DNA of 64,000 bases from positions 1,674,001 to 1,738,000 of the forward strand of contig OY969604.1 of assembly GCA_963701325.1 (NCBI GenBank), in the 5' to 3' direction. Source of the DNA: Bog-756 sp963701325 (GTDB lineage: Bacteria > Actinomycetota > Acidimicrobiia > Acidimicrobiales > RAAP-2). Position numbers and translations under genes: made by a program. Positions 24,685 through 35,376 of the stretch are shown in pieces. Position 1 is the first letter of the stretch; each line of letters begins with the position of its first letter. A model generated the notes under the pieces. That model was not told where the DNA came from. It ran no database searches and worked only from the letters and a program-made list of their open reading frames with translations.

Positions 24685-26294
24685 TCGATGGTGCCGGGGG
24701 GCTTGGAGGTGATGTCCAGAGCCACCCGGTTGACGCCGTCCACCTCGTTGATGATCCGCGAGGAGAGGCGCTCGAGCAAGTCGTAGGGAAGGCGTGCCCA
24801 GTCGGCGGTCATGGCGTCCTCGCTGGTGACAGCGCGGATCACGATCGGGTAGGCGTAGGTGCGGCCGTCTCCCATGACCCCGACCGTTCGCACGGCGGGA
24901 AGGACGGCGAAGCTCTGCCAGAGGTCGCGGTAGAGCCCGGCCCGCCGGATCTCCTCGACCACGATCTCGTCGGCCGCCCGCAGGATCCCTGCCCGTTCGG
25001 GGGTGACCTCACCCACGATCCGGACGGCCAAGCCGGGCCCGGGGAAGGGCTGTCGCCAGACGATCTCGTGGGGCAGGCCGAGCTCCTCGCCGACCGCCCG
25101 GACCTCGTCCTTGAACAGGAGCCGGAGGGGCTCGACGAGGTCGAAGGCGAGGTCGTCGGGCAGACCGCCCACGTTATGGTGCGATTTGATGGTGGCCGCC
25201 GAGGACGAGCCCGACTCGATGACGTCCGGGTAGAGGGTGCCCTGGACGAGGAAGCCGGTGGTCGCACCGCCCGGGCCGGACCCGCCCACGGCTGGGTCCT
25301 CGGTCAGATCGCCCTTCTCCACCACCAGGTCGCGGGCCACCTCCTCGAAGATGCGGATGAACAGCCCACCGATGATCTTGCGCTTGGCCTCGGGATCGGT
25401 CACCCCGGCGAGTGCCTCGAAGAACCGATCGGCGGCCTTCACATGGACCAGGTCGATGTGGAACTGCCGGCGGAAGGTCTCCTCGACCTGCTCGCTCTCC
25501 TGTGCCCGCATGAGGCCGGTGTCGACGTAGACGCAGGTGAGCTGATCGCCGACGGCCTTGTGCACGAGTGCTGCAGCCACCGCCGAGTCGACCCCGCCGG
25601 AGAGGGCGCAGAGGACCGGTGCAGCGCCGACCTGGGCCCGGACCGCGTCGACCTGGGACTCGATGATCGAGGTGTGCGTCCACAGCGGCGGGCAGTGGCA
25701 GAGGTCGTAGAGGAACCGCTCGAGCAGGTCGCGACCGCGTTCGGTATGGACCACCTCGGGGTGGAACTGCACGCCGTAGAGGTTCCGTTCCGGGTGGTGG
25801 AAGCAGGCCACCGGAGCCTCGGGGCTGGTGGCGGTTGCCACGAACCCCTCGGGCACACTGGTGATCGCGTCGGCGTGGCTCATCCACACCTCGACGTCCT
25901 CGGGCCAGTCGACGAACAGTGGCGACCGACCGGTCACCGTGAGCGACGTGCGGCCGTACTCGCCGCGGCCGGTGCGGGCCACCTCCCCCCCGAGCTGCTG
26001 CGCGAGGAGCTGGGCCCCGTAGCAGATGCCGAGGATGGGTACCCCGAGGTCGTAGACGGCCGGGTCGATGAGCGGAGCCGGCGTCTCGTTGACCGACTTG
26101 GGCCCGCCGGAGAGGATGATGCCCGACGGGTTGCGGGCTGCCAGATCGGCCGCGTCGGACGTGTGCGGGACGATCTCGGAGTAGACGTGGGCCTCGCGGA
26201 CCCGCCGGGCGATGAGCTGCGCGTACTGGGCGCCGAAGTCGACGACCAGGACCGGCCCGTGGCGCGGGTCGTCGGTGCTCGGCGGGGGGCTCAA
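24675..26294 (-). CDS. guaA: GMP synthase (glutamine-hydrolysing)
   Basis: Makes GMP from XMP using glutamine and ATP. Residues 15-205 are the class I amidotransferase (ILSGGPKSV, GICYGAQLLAQ with the nucleophile Cys, GVQFHPEVVHTE with the His-x-Glu). Next is the ATP-pyrophosphatase domain with LCALSGGVDSAVAAAL, then the dimerisation domain ending SKPPGTIEWE. The 539-residue product starts at TTG 26294, which overlaps the guaB3 stop as TTGA; no ATG or GTG lies before the conserved start. A short Gly/Asp-rich insertion (TEDPAVGGSGPGG) precedes FLVQGTLYPD. Confidence 0.94.
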   Translation of the reverse strand: MSPPPSTDDPRHGPVLVVDFGAQYAQLIARRVREAHVYSEIVPHTSDAADLAARNPSGIILSGGPKSVNETPAPLIDPAVYDLGVPILGICYGAQLLAQQLGGEVARTGRGEYGRTSLTVTGRSPLFVDWPEDVEVWMSHADAITSVPEGFVATATSPEAPVACFHHPERNLYGVQFHPEVVHTERGRDLLERFLYDLCHCPPLWTHTSIIESQVDAVRAQVGAAPVLCALSGGVDSAVAAALVHKAVGDQLTCVYVDTGLMRAQESEQVEETFRRQFHIDLVHVKAADRFFEALAGVTDPEAKRKIIGGLFIRIFEEVARDLVVEKGDLTEDPAVGGSGPGGATTGFLVQGTLYPDVIESGSSSAATIKSHHNVGGLPDDLAFDLVEPLRLLFKDEVRAVGEELGLPHEIVWRQPFPGPGLAVRIVGEVTPERAGILRAADEIVVEEIRRAGLYRDLWQSFAVLPAVRTVGVMGDGRTYAYPIVIRAVTSEDAMTADWARLPYDLLERLSSRIINEVDGVNRVALDITSKPPGTIEWE

Positions 26295-27454
26295 TGGCCC
26301 ATGCCGACACCCTGCGACCGCTGGAGGTCCTTGCCCTCGGTCTGCAGGGCCGGGGCCACCATGACCTCGGCCTTCTGGAACTCCTTCACCGTCTGGTAGC
26401 CGCAGGTTGCCATTGCCGTGCGCAGTGCCCCGAACAGATTCATCCGCCCGTCGTTCTCGTGGGCGGGGCCGAGCAGGATCTCGCGGAGCGTGCCCCGGGT
26501 GGTGGTCTGCACCCGCGCGCCACGTGGCAGGGTCGGATGGAAGGTGGCCATACCCCAGTGGTAGCCCCGCGCCGGGGCCTCGACCGCCGAGGAGAGCGGT
26601 GAGCCGAGCATGACCGCGTCGGCGCCACAGGCGACGGCCTTGGCGATGTCCCCGCCCTTGGACATCCCCCCGTCGGCGATCACGTGGCAGTAGACACCGG
26701 TCTCGTCGAGGTGGCGCATGCGGGCCCCGGCCACGTCGGCGATGGCGGTGGCCTGCGGGACGCCGATGCCGAGGACGCCGCGGGTGGTGCAGGCGTTGCC
26801 CGGGCCGACACCGACCAGCACACCCACCGCGCCGGTCCGCATCAGGTGGAGCCCGGCCTGGTAGGAGGCACAGCCGCCCACGATGACCGGGATCTCGAAC
26901 TCGCGGATGAACCGCTTGAGGTTGAGCGGCTCGACGGTCTTGGACACGTGCTCTGCGGAGACGACGGTTCCCTGGATGACCAGGATGTCGAGCTCGGCGG
27001 CGAGCAGGGCGGGAGCGAGCGACTCGGTCCGCTGCGGGGTGACCGAGGCGGCGGTCGTGATGCCGGCCGCCTTCATCTCCTTGATCCGTCGGGTCACGAG
27101 CTCGATCTGCACCGGCTCGGCGTACATCTGCTGCATGCGGGCGGTCGCCTTCTCGGCGGGGAGCTCGCGGATCTCGTCGAAGAGTGGGGTCGGGTCGTCG
27201 TACCGGGTCCACAGCCCTTCGAGGTTGAGTACCCCGAGCCCGCCGATGCGACCGACCTCGATGGCGGTGGCCGGGCTCACCACCCCGTCCATGGCCGAGG
27301 CCATGAGGGGGAGCTCGAAGCGGTAGGCGTCGATCTCCCAGCTGATGTCGACATCCTCGGGATCGCGGGTGCGCCGGCTCGGGACGATCGCGATGTCGTC
27401 GAGTCCGTAGGCCTTCCGTCCCGACTTGAAGATGCCGATCTCTAGCTCAGCCAC
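26291..27454 (-). CDS. guaB3: GuaB3-family IMP dehydrogenase-related protein
   Basis: A 387-residue TIM-barrel protein of the GuaB3 group, common in actinobacteria beside guaA. It has the IMPDH core without CBS domains: MASAMDGVVSPATAIEVGRIGGLGVLN, VGVGPGNACTTRG with the Cys loop, VIADGGMSKGGDIAKAVACGADAVMLG. Related proteins include IMP dehydrogenase and, for some members, GMP reductase-like activity; the reaction here is not proven by sequence. GTG 27454 has GGAGGA nine bases upstream. The stop overlaps guaA, so both act in guanine nucleotide supply. Confidence 0.88.
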   Translation of the reverse strand: MAELEIGIFKSGRKAYGLDDIAIVPSRRTRDPEDVDISWEIDAYRFELPLMASAMDGVVSPATAIEVGRIGGLGVLNLEGLWTRYDDPTPLFDEIRELPAEKATARMQQMYAEPVQIELVTRRIKEMKAAGITTAASVTPQRTESLAPALLAAELDILVIQGTVVSAEHVSKTVEPLNLKRFIREFEIPVIVGGCASYQAGLHLMRTGAVGVLVGVGPGNACTTRGVLGIGVPQATAIADVAGARMRHLDETGVYCHVIADGGMSKGGDIAKAVACGADAVMLGSPLSSAVEAPARGYHWGMATFHPTLPRGARVQTTTRGTLREILLGPAHENDGRMNLFGALRTAMATCGYQTVKEFQKAEVMVAPALQTEGKDLQRSQGVGMGH

Positions 27455-27593
27455 GTGTGCGTCCTCCGGATCAGATTGTCGTGTGTCGAACCCCCAAGAC
27501 CGCCGGCGGATTGGTGAGCACGTCGGCCGATCATGCACCACGATACCGCCTGCACACCCGAGGGCGGGCCCTGCCGAGAGCCCGCCGGTCCGC

Positions 27594-28373
27594 TCATCGA
27601 GCGAGACGAGAGGCTGGCGCGGGCACGCCGACAACCAGGCAGAGCAGCTCGGTGAGGACCCGGGCGGTGGCTCCCCAGATGGTCTCGCCGCCCGCGGCGA
27701 AGAACCACACCGGGAATTCACCGCCGGGTACGTCGTCGATCCCTCGCCGCCCGGGGACCGCCCACCACTCCTCGACGAAGGCACCGTCGGCCAGCAGATC
27801 GGAGAGTGCCACGTCGAAGATCCGGGCGACCTCCGCCGGGGCGGCGCGCGTGCTCGGCCGGCCCTCGAGGCCCGCCACGACCGGCGTCATCAGCGTGTCG
27901 GAGGAGATGGTGGGCAACGGGGTGAGATGGCCGACGATGGTCACCAGCGCCGGGTCGAGGCCGACCTCCTCCCAGGCCTCCCGCAGGGCTCCTTGCTCTG
28001 CCGTCTCGCCCGGTTCGAGCCGCCCACCGGGGAATGCCACCTCGCCCTGGTGGGAACGCAGCTGGCTCGAGCGGACGGTGAGCAGGACCCGCGCCTGGCC
28101 GGCGTCCTCGAAGAGGGCCACCAGCACTGCGGCCGGATGGGTCTCGGGTTGGGTCTCGAAGGTCCGGACGAACTCGGCCACCTCCCGAGCCGTGGTCGCG
28201 GCGTCGGATGAGCCGTCGCGGGAGGTGACCGCGTCGAGCACCGCGGCCAGGCGCACGGGATCGCGCCGCCCGGGTTCGAGGTCGGCCCAGGGAGCGGGTC
28301 GACCCGGACGGTGATGCGGTGGACGACGGATGACCTGGGGTCCGACAGGGGGTCGAGGGATCGGGGCGGCCAT
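27594..28373 (-). CDS. Nudix hydrolase, CoA pyrophosphatase type
   Basis: A 259-residue Nudix protein. LLTVRSSQLRSHQGEVAFPGGRL is the CoA pyrophosphatase signature directly followed by the Nudix box GGRLEPGETAEQGALREAWEEVGL with the metal-binding Glu residues. The enzyme is expected to split CoA or acyl-CoA to 4'-phosphopantetheine and 3',5'-ADP. A Pro/Arg-rich N-terminal 35 residues are not conserved, so the start may lie downstream. It lies 140 bases upstream of guaB3. Confidence 0.82.
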   Translation of the reverse strand: MAAPIPRPPVGPQVIRRPPHHRPGRPAPWADLEPGRRDPVRLAAVLDAVTSRDGSSDAATTAREVAEFVRTFETQPETHPAAVLVALFEDAGQARVLLTVRSSQLRSHQGEVAFPGGRLEPGETAEQGALREAWEEVGLDPALVTIVGHLTPLPTISSDTLMTPVVAGLEGRPSTRAAPAEVARIFDVALSDLLADGAFVEEWWAVPGRRGIDDVPGGEFPVWFFAAGGETIWGATARVLTELLCLVVGVPAPASRLAR

Positions 28374-28557
28374 CGCCCCGAGACTAGGGGCATGGCGCTG
28401 TCTACCGGCCCGGTACGTCTGTGCGGATCGGCGCCACGCTCAGCTGCGGGCGCCGACCACCGACGAGGTCTTCCGCGACCCGGGCACCGAACGGATGATG
28501 CGGGTCTGGGTCGACCGGGGTGGCGACCGTCACTACGTGCCAGATCGGCCGCACTGA
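28330..28557 (+). CDS. possible small conserved protein
   Basis: The last 38 codons (from 28441) read QLRAPTTDEVFRDPGTERM followed by MRVWVDRGGDRHYVPD, with the look of a short actinobacterial protein built around a DPGT-MRVWVD-RHYVP core. The only ATG in frame is at 28330, inside the start of the Nudix gene on the other strand, and the first 35 residues look like noise. The real start could be a CTG near 28444. I cannot name a family; evidence is the protein-like composition only. Confidence 0.3.
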   Translation: MTWGPTGGRGIGAAIAPRLGAWRCLPARYVCADRRHAQLRAPTTDEVFRDPGTERMMRVWVDRGGDRHYVPDRPH

Positions 28558-28579
28558 GATCGCCACCCCCGTCGGCTGA

Positions 28580-30240
<1,661 letters not shown>

Positions 30241-30241
<1 letters not shown>

Positions 30242-30534
30242 TACTTGGTCACCTTGGCCAGGACGTCGCGGCTGGAGAGGATGAGCAGGTCCTCGCCGTC
30301 GGTCGTGATCTCGGTGCCGCCGTACTTGGAGTACACGACGGTGTCGCCGACCTTGATGTCGAGGGGGACGAGGTCACCGGTGGACTCGGCGCGGCGGCCG
30401 GGACCGACGGCCAGGACTTCCCCCTGCTGGGGCTTCTCCTTGGCGGTGTCGGGGATGACAAGACCGGAAGCGGTGGTCTCCTCGGATTCGCCTGGGCGGA
30501 CGACGATGCGGTCGTCGAGGGGATGCAGACTCAT
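30241..30534 (-). CDS. groES: co-chaperonin GroES
   Basis: A 97-residue lid of the GroEL chamber: LHPLDDRIVVRPGESEETTASGLVIPD, with the mobile loop ETTASGLVIPDTAKEKPQQG that contacts GroEL, and GDTVVYSKYGGTEI. ATG 30534 follows AGGAGG by about seven bases. The gene directly precedes groEL, the usual operon. A CIRCE element and a consensus-like promoter lie 26-80 bases upstream. Confidence 0.97.
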
Positions 30535-30559
30535 GTGTTCGGGCCTCCTGTGGCACGCG

Positions 30560-30586
30560 TTAGCAGTCGAGGGTTGAGAGTGCCAA
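30560..30586 (-). promoter_or_regulatory. CIRCE operator (HrcA binding site)
   Basis: On the minus strand the sequence is TTGGCACTC, nine bases, GACTGCTAA. The consensus is TTAGCACTC-N9-GAGTGCTAA, so 16 of 18 positions match. It lies just before groES and overlaps the end of the -10 region, the normal position for HrcA repression released by heat. hrcA is not in this window. Confidence 0.9.
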
Positions 30587-30613
30587 CATACCCGGCCCGA
30601 TCGGGTTTGGCAA
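30585..30613 (-). promoter_or_regulatory. sigma-A-type promoter of groES-groEL
   Basis: On the minus strand TTGCCA (30613-30608) and TATGTT (30590-30585) are separated by 17 bases, close to the TTGACA-N17-TATAAT consensus. The predicted start point falls inside the CIRCE element, so HrcA binding would block transcription. Confidence 0.7.
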
Positions 30614-30652
30614 CCGGGCGGGTCGAGTGCCAGCGGATGTCCCGGGATCGGC

Positions 30653-31674
<1,022 letters not shown>

Positions 31675-31678
<4 letters not shown>

Positions 31679-32259
31679 CGCCGCCGCTCCATCTCGAGCC
31701 CGGCGGGCAGCGAGGACTCGATCGAGGCCAGTCGCCCGGCGTACTCCTCCGAGCCGATCTCCCGGACCCACATGATGAGGGCGTCGCCGCCTTCGGGGTA
31801 GTAGTCGGCGCGCACCCCGACCGGCGCGAGGCCGAAGCGGCGGTAGAGCGCGATGGCCGGCTCGTTTCCGACCCGGACCTCGAGGGTGAGGTGCCGCGCC
31901 CCGCGCTCGAGCGAGGTGCGGACCAGGTCCAGCAGGAGCACCGTGCCGAGTCGCCGCCCCTGCCAGGCGGGGGCGACAGCCACGTTGTTCACGTGCGCCT
32001 CGTCGTCGATGAACATCTGGCCCGCGTAGCCGACCAGGTGTCGGCCGATCCAGGCGGCCCGGTAGGCCCGCGAGGTGCGTTGGGCGAGCTCCTCCTCGAA
32101 CAACCGGCGCGACCACGGCTCCGGGAAGACCTCCTGCTCGATGCGCAGCGTTGCCCGGAGGTCCCTCGTCCGGAGTGGGGCGAGGACGACCCGACCGGCA
32201 GCGGGGGAGGGTTCAGGTCGCTCCGCGCTGCCGGATGATCCGGGCGCCACGGTCAGCAC
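31675..32259 (-). CDS. rimI: ribosomal-protein-alanine N-acetyltransferase RimI
   Basis: A 194-residue GNAT acetyltransferase; RimI acetylates the N-terminus of S18 and in some bacteria other proteins. Visible motifs are IEQEVFPEPWSRRLFEEEL, VNNVAVAPAWQGRRLGTVLL with the acetyl-CoA pyrophosphate loop, and LEVRVGNEPAIALYRRFGLAPVGVRADYYPEGGDALIM, the classical RimI ending. It overlaps tsaB and tsaD, a common arrangement in which the t6A genes flank rimI. The C-terminal 35 residues extend past the fold. Confidence 0.88.
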
Positions 32260-33032
32260 GGGTCGCTGGCCGCGCGGACGCTGTCCCGCCGTGGCGCCCG
32301 CACCTCCCAGTTGATCCGCGCATCGGCGTGACGCCTGTATTCGGGCACCAGGTCGGCGGGAGCGAGCGGCTCCGCCCCCTCCGACAGGCGGCGGGAGGCC
32401 AACCGGGCCAGGGAGGCCGGTGGAGGGGCGGCGATCCGGGCGGCAAAGCCGAGGTCGAGACCCGCGCAGGCGCCCAGCAGCGCGGCGTACCGGACGGCAC
32501 CGTCACCGACCGCGATCACGGGACCCTCGGTGACCAGCGAGTCGAGCAGCTCGGCGAGGGCCTCGGGCGTGAGCGGCTCACCCGGGTCGATGCGCGCCGG
32601 GGCCGGATCGACGGGATCGCCGGAGCCGCCGCCGACCGCGTAGGCCGCGGCGAACACCTCTCCGCGCCGGGCATCGACGACCGCCACCACCCACCGCGCC
32701 CGGTCCGGACCGGCCAGCGCGACCGCGGCGGCGGCCAGGATGTCGAGGCTGGTGACCCCGATCACGCCGAGGCCGAGTGCCTGGCCGAGTGCCTTGGCCG
32801 TTGCCACCCCCACCCGCAGACCGGTGAACAGGCCGGGGCCGACGTCGACCGCGAGTGCGTCGAGATCGGACAGTGCGCAGCCGGAGATGGCGCAGACCTC
32901 CTCGATGGAGGGGGCCAGGAGCTCGGCGTGGGCGCGGCCTCCCTCGTGGCTTCGCTCGGCCAGTCCACCGTCGTCGCGGAGCAGCGCGGCACCGACCAGG
33001 TCGGTGGCCGTCTCGATGGCGAGGAGGGTCAC
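32253..33032 (-). CDS. tsaB: tRNA t6A biosynthesis protein TsaB
   Basis: ASKHA-fold partner of TsaD needed for t6A. The 259-residue protein begins TLLAIETATDLVGAALL and has AHAELLAPSIEEV, VDVGPGLFTGLRVGVATAKALGQAL and VVDARRGEVFAAAY, all usual for TsaB. It lacks the HxxxH metal site of TsaD, as expected. The GTG at 33032 overlaps the tsaE stop by four bases. The C-terminal third, AARIAAPPPASLARLAS and LVPEYRRHAD, is also typical. Confidence 0.9.
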   Translation of the reverse strand: MTLLAIETATDLVGAALLRDDGGLAERSHEGGRAHAELLAPSIEEVCAISGCALSDLDALAVDVGPGLFTGLRVGVATAKALGQALGLGVIGVTSLDILAAAAVALAGPDRARWVVAVVDARRGEVFAAAYAVGGGSGDPVDPAPARIDPGEPLTPEALAELLDSLVTEGPVIAVGDGAVRYAALLGACAGLDLGFAARIAAPPPASLARLASRRLSEGAEPLAPADLVPEYRRHADARINWEVRAPRRDSVRAASDPC

Positions 33033-33559
33033 CTCGCCACCCGCCACCAGGCGAGCGCCTCGGTGAGCGTCGCCCACCGGCCCGCCCAGGCTCCCCCTTG
33101 GTCGGAGACGGTCACGGTGCGGCGGTCGTCGTCGTCGCCCGGCGCGAGCAGGACCGCGAGGGCGCCCTCCCCGAGGACCGGCCGGGCGACGTCCCCCCAC
33201 TCGACCAGGGCCACACCGGCGTCCTCCACCAGCTCGGAGAGACCGAGGTCCTCGATCTCGCGGAGCCCGTCGAGGCGGTAGACGTCCGCGTGCAACATCG
33301 TCCGCACCCCCGGCGGCCCGCCCTCGACCGGGTACTGCCGGAGGAGCGTGAAGGTGGGGCTGGTGATCGGATCGGCGATGCCGAGTGCCCGCCCGAACCC
33401 CTGGACGAAGGTGGTCTTCCCGGCACCGAGCTCGCCGGCCAGCAGGACGAGGTCGCCCGCCCGGCAGTGCTCGGCCAGGGCCGCGGCCAGGTCACGGGTC
33501 TCGTCCGCCGAGGCGGTGGTGAGGGTCAGCGGACGTACCGCCGGAGCGGTCCGGGTCAC
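33029..33559 (-). CDS. tsaE: tRNA t6A biosynthesis ATPase TsaE
   Basis: P-loop ATPase that resets the TsaB-TsaD complex. Of 176 residues, the core has LLAGELGAGKTTFVQGFGRALG (Walker A), SPTFTLLRQYP, MLHADVYRLDG and VALVEWGDV, in the standard order. GTG 33559 overlaps the stop of the uracil-DNA glycosylase gene. The last 40 residues are a divergent, Asp-rich segment (GDDDDRRTVTV). Confidence 0.9.
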   Translation of the reverse strand: MTRTAPAVRPLTLTTASADETRDLAAALAEHCRAGDLVLLAGELGAGKTTFVQGFGRALGIADPITSPTFTLLRQYPVEGGPPGVRTMLHADVYRLDGLREIEDLGLSELVEDAGVALVEWGDVARPVLGEGALAVLLAPGDDDDRRTVTVSDQGGAWAGRWATLTEALAWWRVAR

Positions 33560-34125
33560 GCCCCTGCCCCGAGCAGCTGTTTGGCCCGGATGAGATCGGC
33601 GCGCATCTGGGCCACCACGACGCCGCCCGAGCGCAGCGCGGCAGCCGGGTGGAACGTGGGCACGAGCTGGAGTGACCCGAGGGGGTAGGAGGCACCCCGC
33701 ATGGTCGTGATGCCCTTGTCGGTGCCGAGCATGAGCTTGGTTGCGAAGTTGCCGAGGGTGACCACCACCTTCGGGGCGATGTGCTCGATCTGTGCCTCGA
33801 GCCACGGCCGGCAGGCGGCGATCTCGTCGGGCCGCGGATCCCGGTTGTCCGGAGGCCGGCACTTGATCACGTTGGCGATGTAGACCTGGCTCCGGTCGAT
33901 GCCGAGCTCCTCGGCGAGCAGCCGGTCGAGCAGGCGACCCGAGCGTCCGACGAACGGCTCCCCCTGCAGGTCCTCGTCCCGCCCAGGGGCCTCGCCCACG
34001 AACATGAGGTCGGCGGAAGGGTCCCCCACCCCGAACACGACCTGGGTGCGCGACCCGGACAACGGGCAGCTGGTGCACGCCGAGGCCTCCGCGGCGAGCT
34101 CGTCGAGTTCGGTGCCCGGGGCCAC
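33556..34125 (-). CDS. udg: family 4 uracil-DNA glycosylase with [4Fe-4S] cluster
   Basis: Removes uracil from DNA. The 189-residue protein carries motif A GEAPGRDED and motif B HPAAAL of the family 4 enzymes, and four Cys for an iron-sulfur cluster: ACTSC near residue 20, IKCRPP near 85 and AACRPWL near 100. VVVTLGNFATKLML and LQLVPTFHPAA complete the core. GTG 34125 opens directly into the domain. Overlap with tsaE by GTGA links a DNA repair gene to the t6A operon. Confidence 0.9.
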   Translation of the reverse strand: MAPGTELDELAAEASACTSCPLSGSRTQVVFGVGDPSADLMFVGEAPGRDEDLQGEPFVGRSGRLLDRLLAEELGIDRSQVYIANVIKCRPPDNRDPRPDEIAACRPWLEAQIEHIAPKVVVTLGNFATKLMLGTDKGITTMRGASYPLGSLQLVPTFHPAAALRSGGVVVAQMRADLIRAKQLLGAGA

Positions 34126-34200
34126 CGGCGCATCGTACCGCCCGCCCTGTGCGTGCCAGCCCCGCGGGGCCGCGGCGGGGCCGCGGCGAGTCGGCGATGC

Positions 34201-35376
34201 TCAGCCGCCGGGACCCCCGTGCGGGAGCCGTGGCACCCGGGGGCCGATCGCGCAGAGCACTTCGTAGCTGATGGTCCCGAGCAGTCCGGCCCACTCGTCC
34301 ACGGTGACCTCCTGGTCACCCTCGGGGCCGAGCAGCACCACCTCGTCGCCCACCTCGACGGGGAGCGCGCCCACCGGACCGCAGTCGATCATGATCTGGT
34401 CCATGGTGACCGTGCCGGCCAACGGGCGCCGCGCCCCGCGCACCAGCACCTCGACCCCCGCGTCGAACAACCGGCGGGGCACGCCGTCCGCGTACCCGAT
34501 GGGTGCGGTCGCCACCGTCGAGCGCTCGGTAAGGGCCCGGCGGCGGCCGTAGGAGGGGCGCTCCCCGGCCGCGAGGTCGAACAGGTGGGTGATCCTCGTG
34601 CGGAGGGAGAGGACCGGGCGCAGTCGTCCGCCCCCGGTCGACGCGCTGAGCTCCTCGGCGAGCGCAGGGGTCGGGGCCACCCCGTAGAGGGCGATGCCGC
34701 ACCGGACCAGGTCGCGCCGGGCGGACGGCCACCCGATGGCGCCGGCGGAGTTGGCCACGTGGGTGACGGGTGGCTGGTGGCCGGACGCGGCCAGCGCGGC
34801 GAGCGCCTCGCCGAACCGGTCGAGTTGGAGCTCGGTGAAGGTGCGGTCCTCGGCGTCGGGACCATCGGCCACCGCGAGATGGGTCCAGGCCGCGCCCAGC
34901 CCGAGGTCCGGGTCGGTGGCGATGCGGTCTGCGAGCGCGACCAGACCCGCGCAGTCGGTGCCGACCCGGTGCATCCCGGTGTCGACCTTGAGGTGGACGT
35001 CGACCGGTCCGACCCCGGCTCCGGCGGCGGCCCGACTCAGGGCGCCGAGCCCCTCTGGGGTGTAGACGGTCGGGACGAGCCGACGGGCGACGGCCTCGGA
35101 CATCGCCTCGACCGGCGGTTCGGAGAGCAGCAGGACGGGCGCGTCGATCCCGGCCTCACGCAGCACCACCCCCTCCTCGACCAGGGCCACGGCCAGCCAG
35201 GTCGCCCCTCCGGCGAGCGCCGCCCGGGCGACCGGAACGGCCCCGTGACCGTACGCGTCGGCCTTGACCACTGCGCAGAGCCCCGCGGGGCCGGCCACGT
35301 CGGCCAGCAGGGTGGCGTTGGCGGTCACTGCGTCCAGATCGATGTCGGCCCAGGCCGGACGCCAGCGCTCACCCAC
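34201..35376 (-). CDS. alr: alanine racemase
   Basis: PLP enzyme giving D-alanine for peptidoglycan. The 391-residue protein has the Schiff-base Lys in AVVKADAYGHGAVPVA, the HLKVDTGMHRVG strand, HVANSAGAI, DLVRCGIALYGVAPT, the second catalytic base Tyr in RPSYGRRR, and IGYADGVPR. Start GTG 35376 overlaps the end of the NAD(P)HX epimerase/dehydratase gene by eight bases, a pairing often seen in actinobacteria. A longer reading upstream would enter that gene. Confidence 0.93.
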   Translation of the reverse strand: MGERWRPAWADIDLDAVTANATLLADVAGPAGLCAVVKADAYGHGAVPVARAALAGGATWLAVALVEEGVVLREAGIDAPVLLLSEPPVEAMSEAVARRLVPTVYTPEGLGALSRAAAGAGVGPVDVHLKVDTGMHRVGTDCAGLVALADRIATDPDLGLGAAWTHLAVADGPDAEDRTFTELQLDRFGEALAALAASGHQPPVTHVANSAGAIGWPSARRDLVRCGIALYGVAPTPALAEELSASTGGGRLRPVLSLRTRITHLFDLAAGERPSYGRRRALTERSTVATAPIGYADGVPRRLFDAGVEVLVRGARRPLAGTVTMDQIMIDCGPVGALPVEVGDEVVLLGPEGDQEVTVDEWAGLLGTISYEVLCAIGPRVPRLPHGGPGG

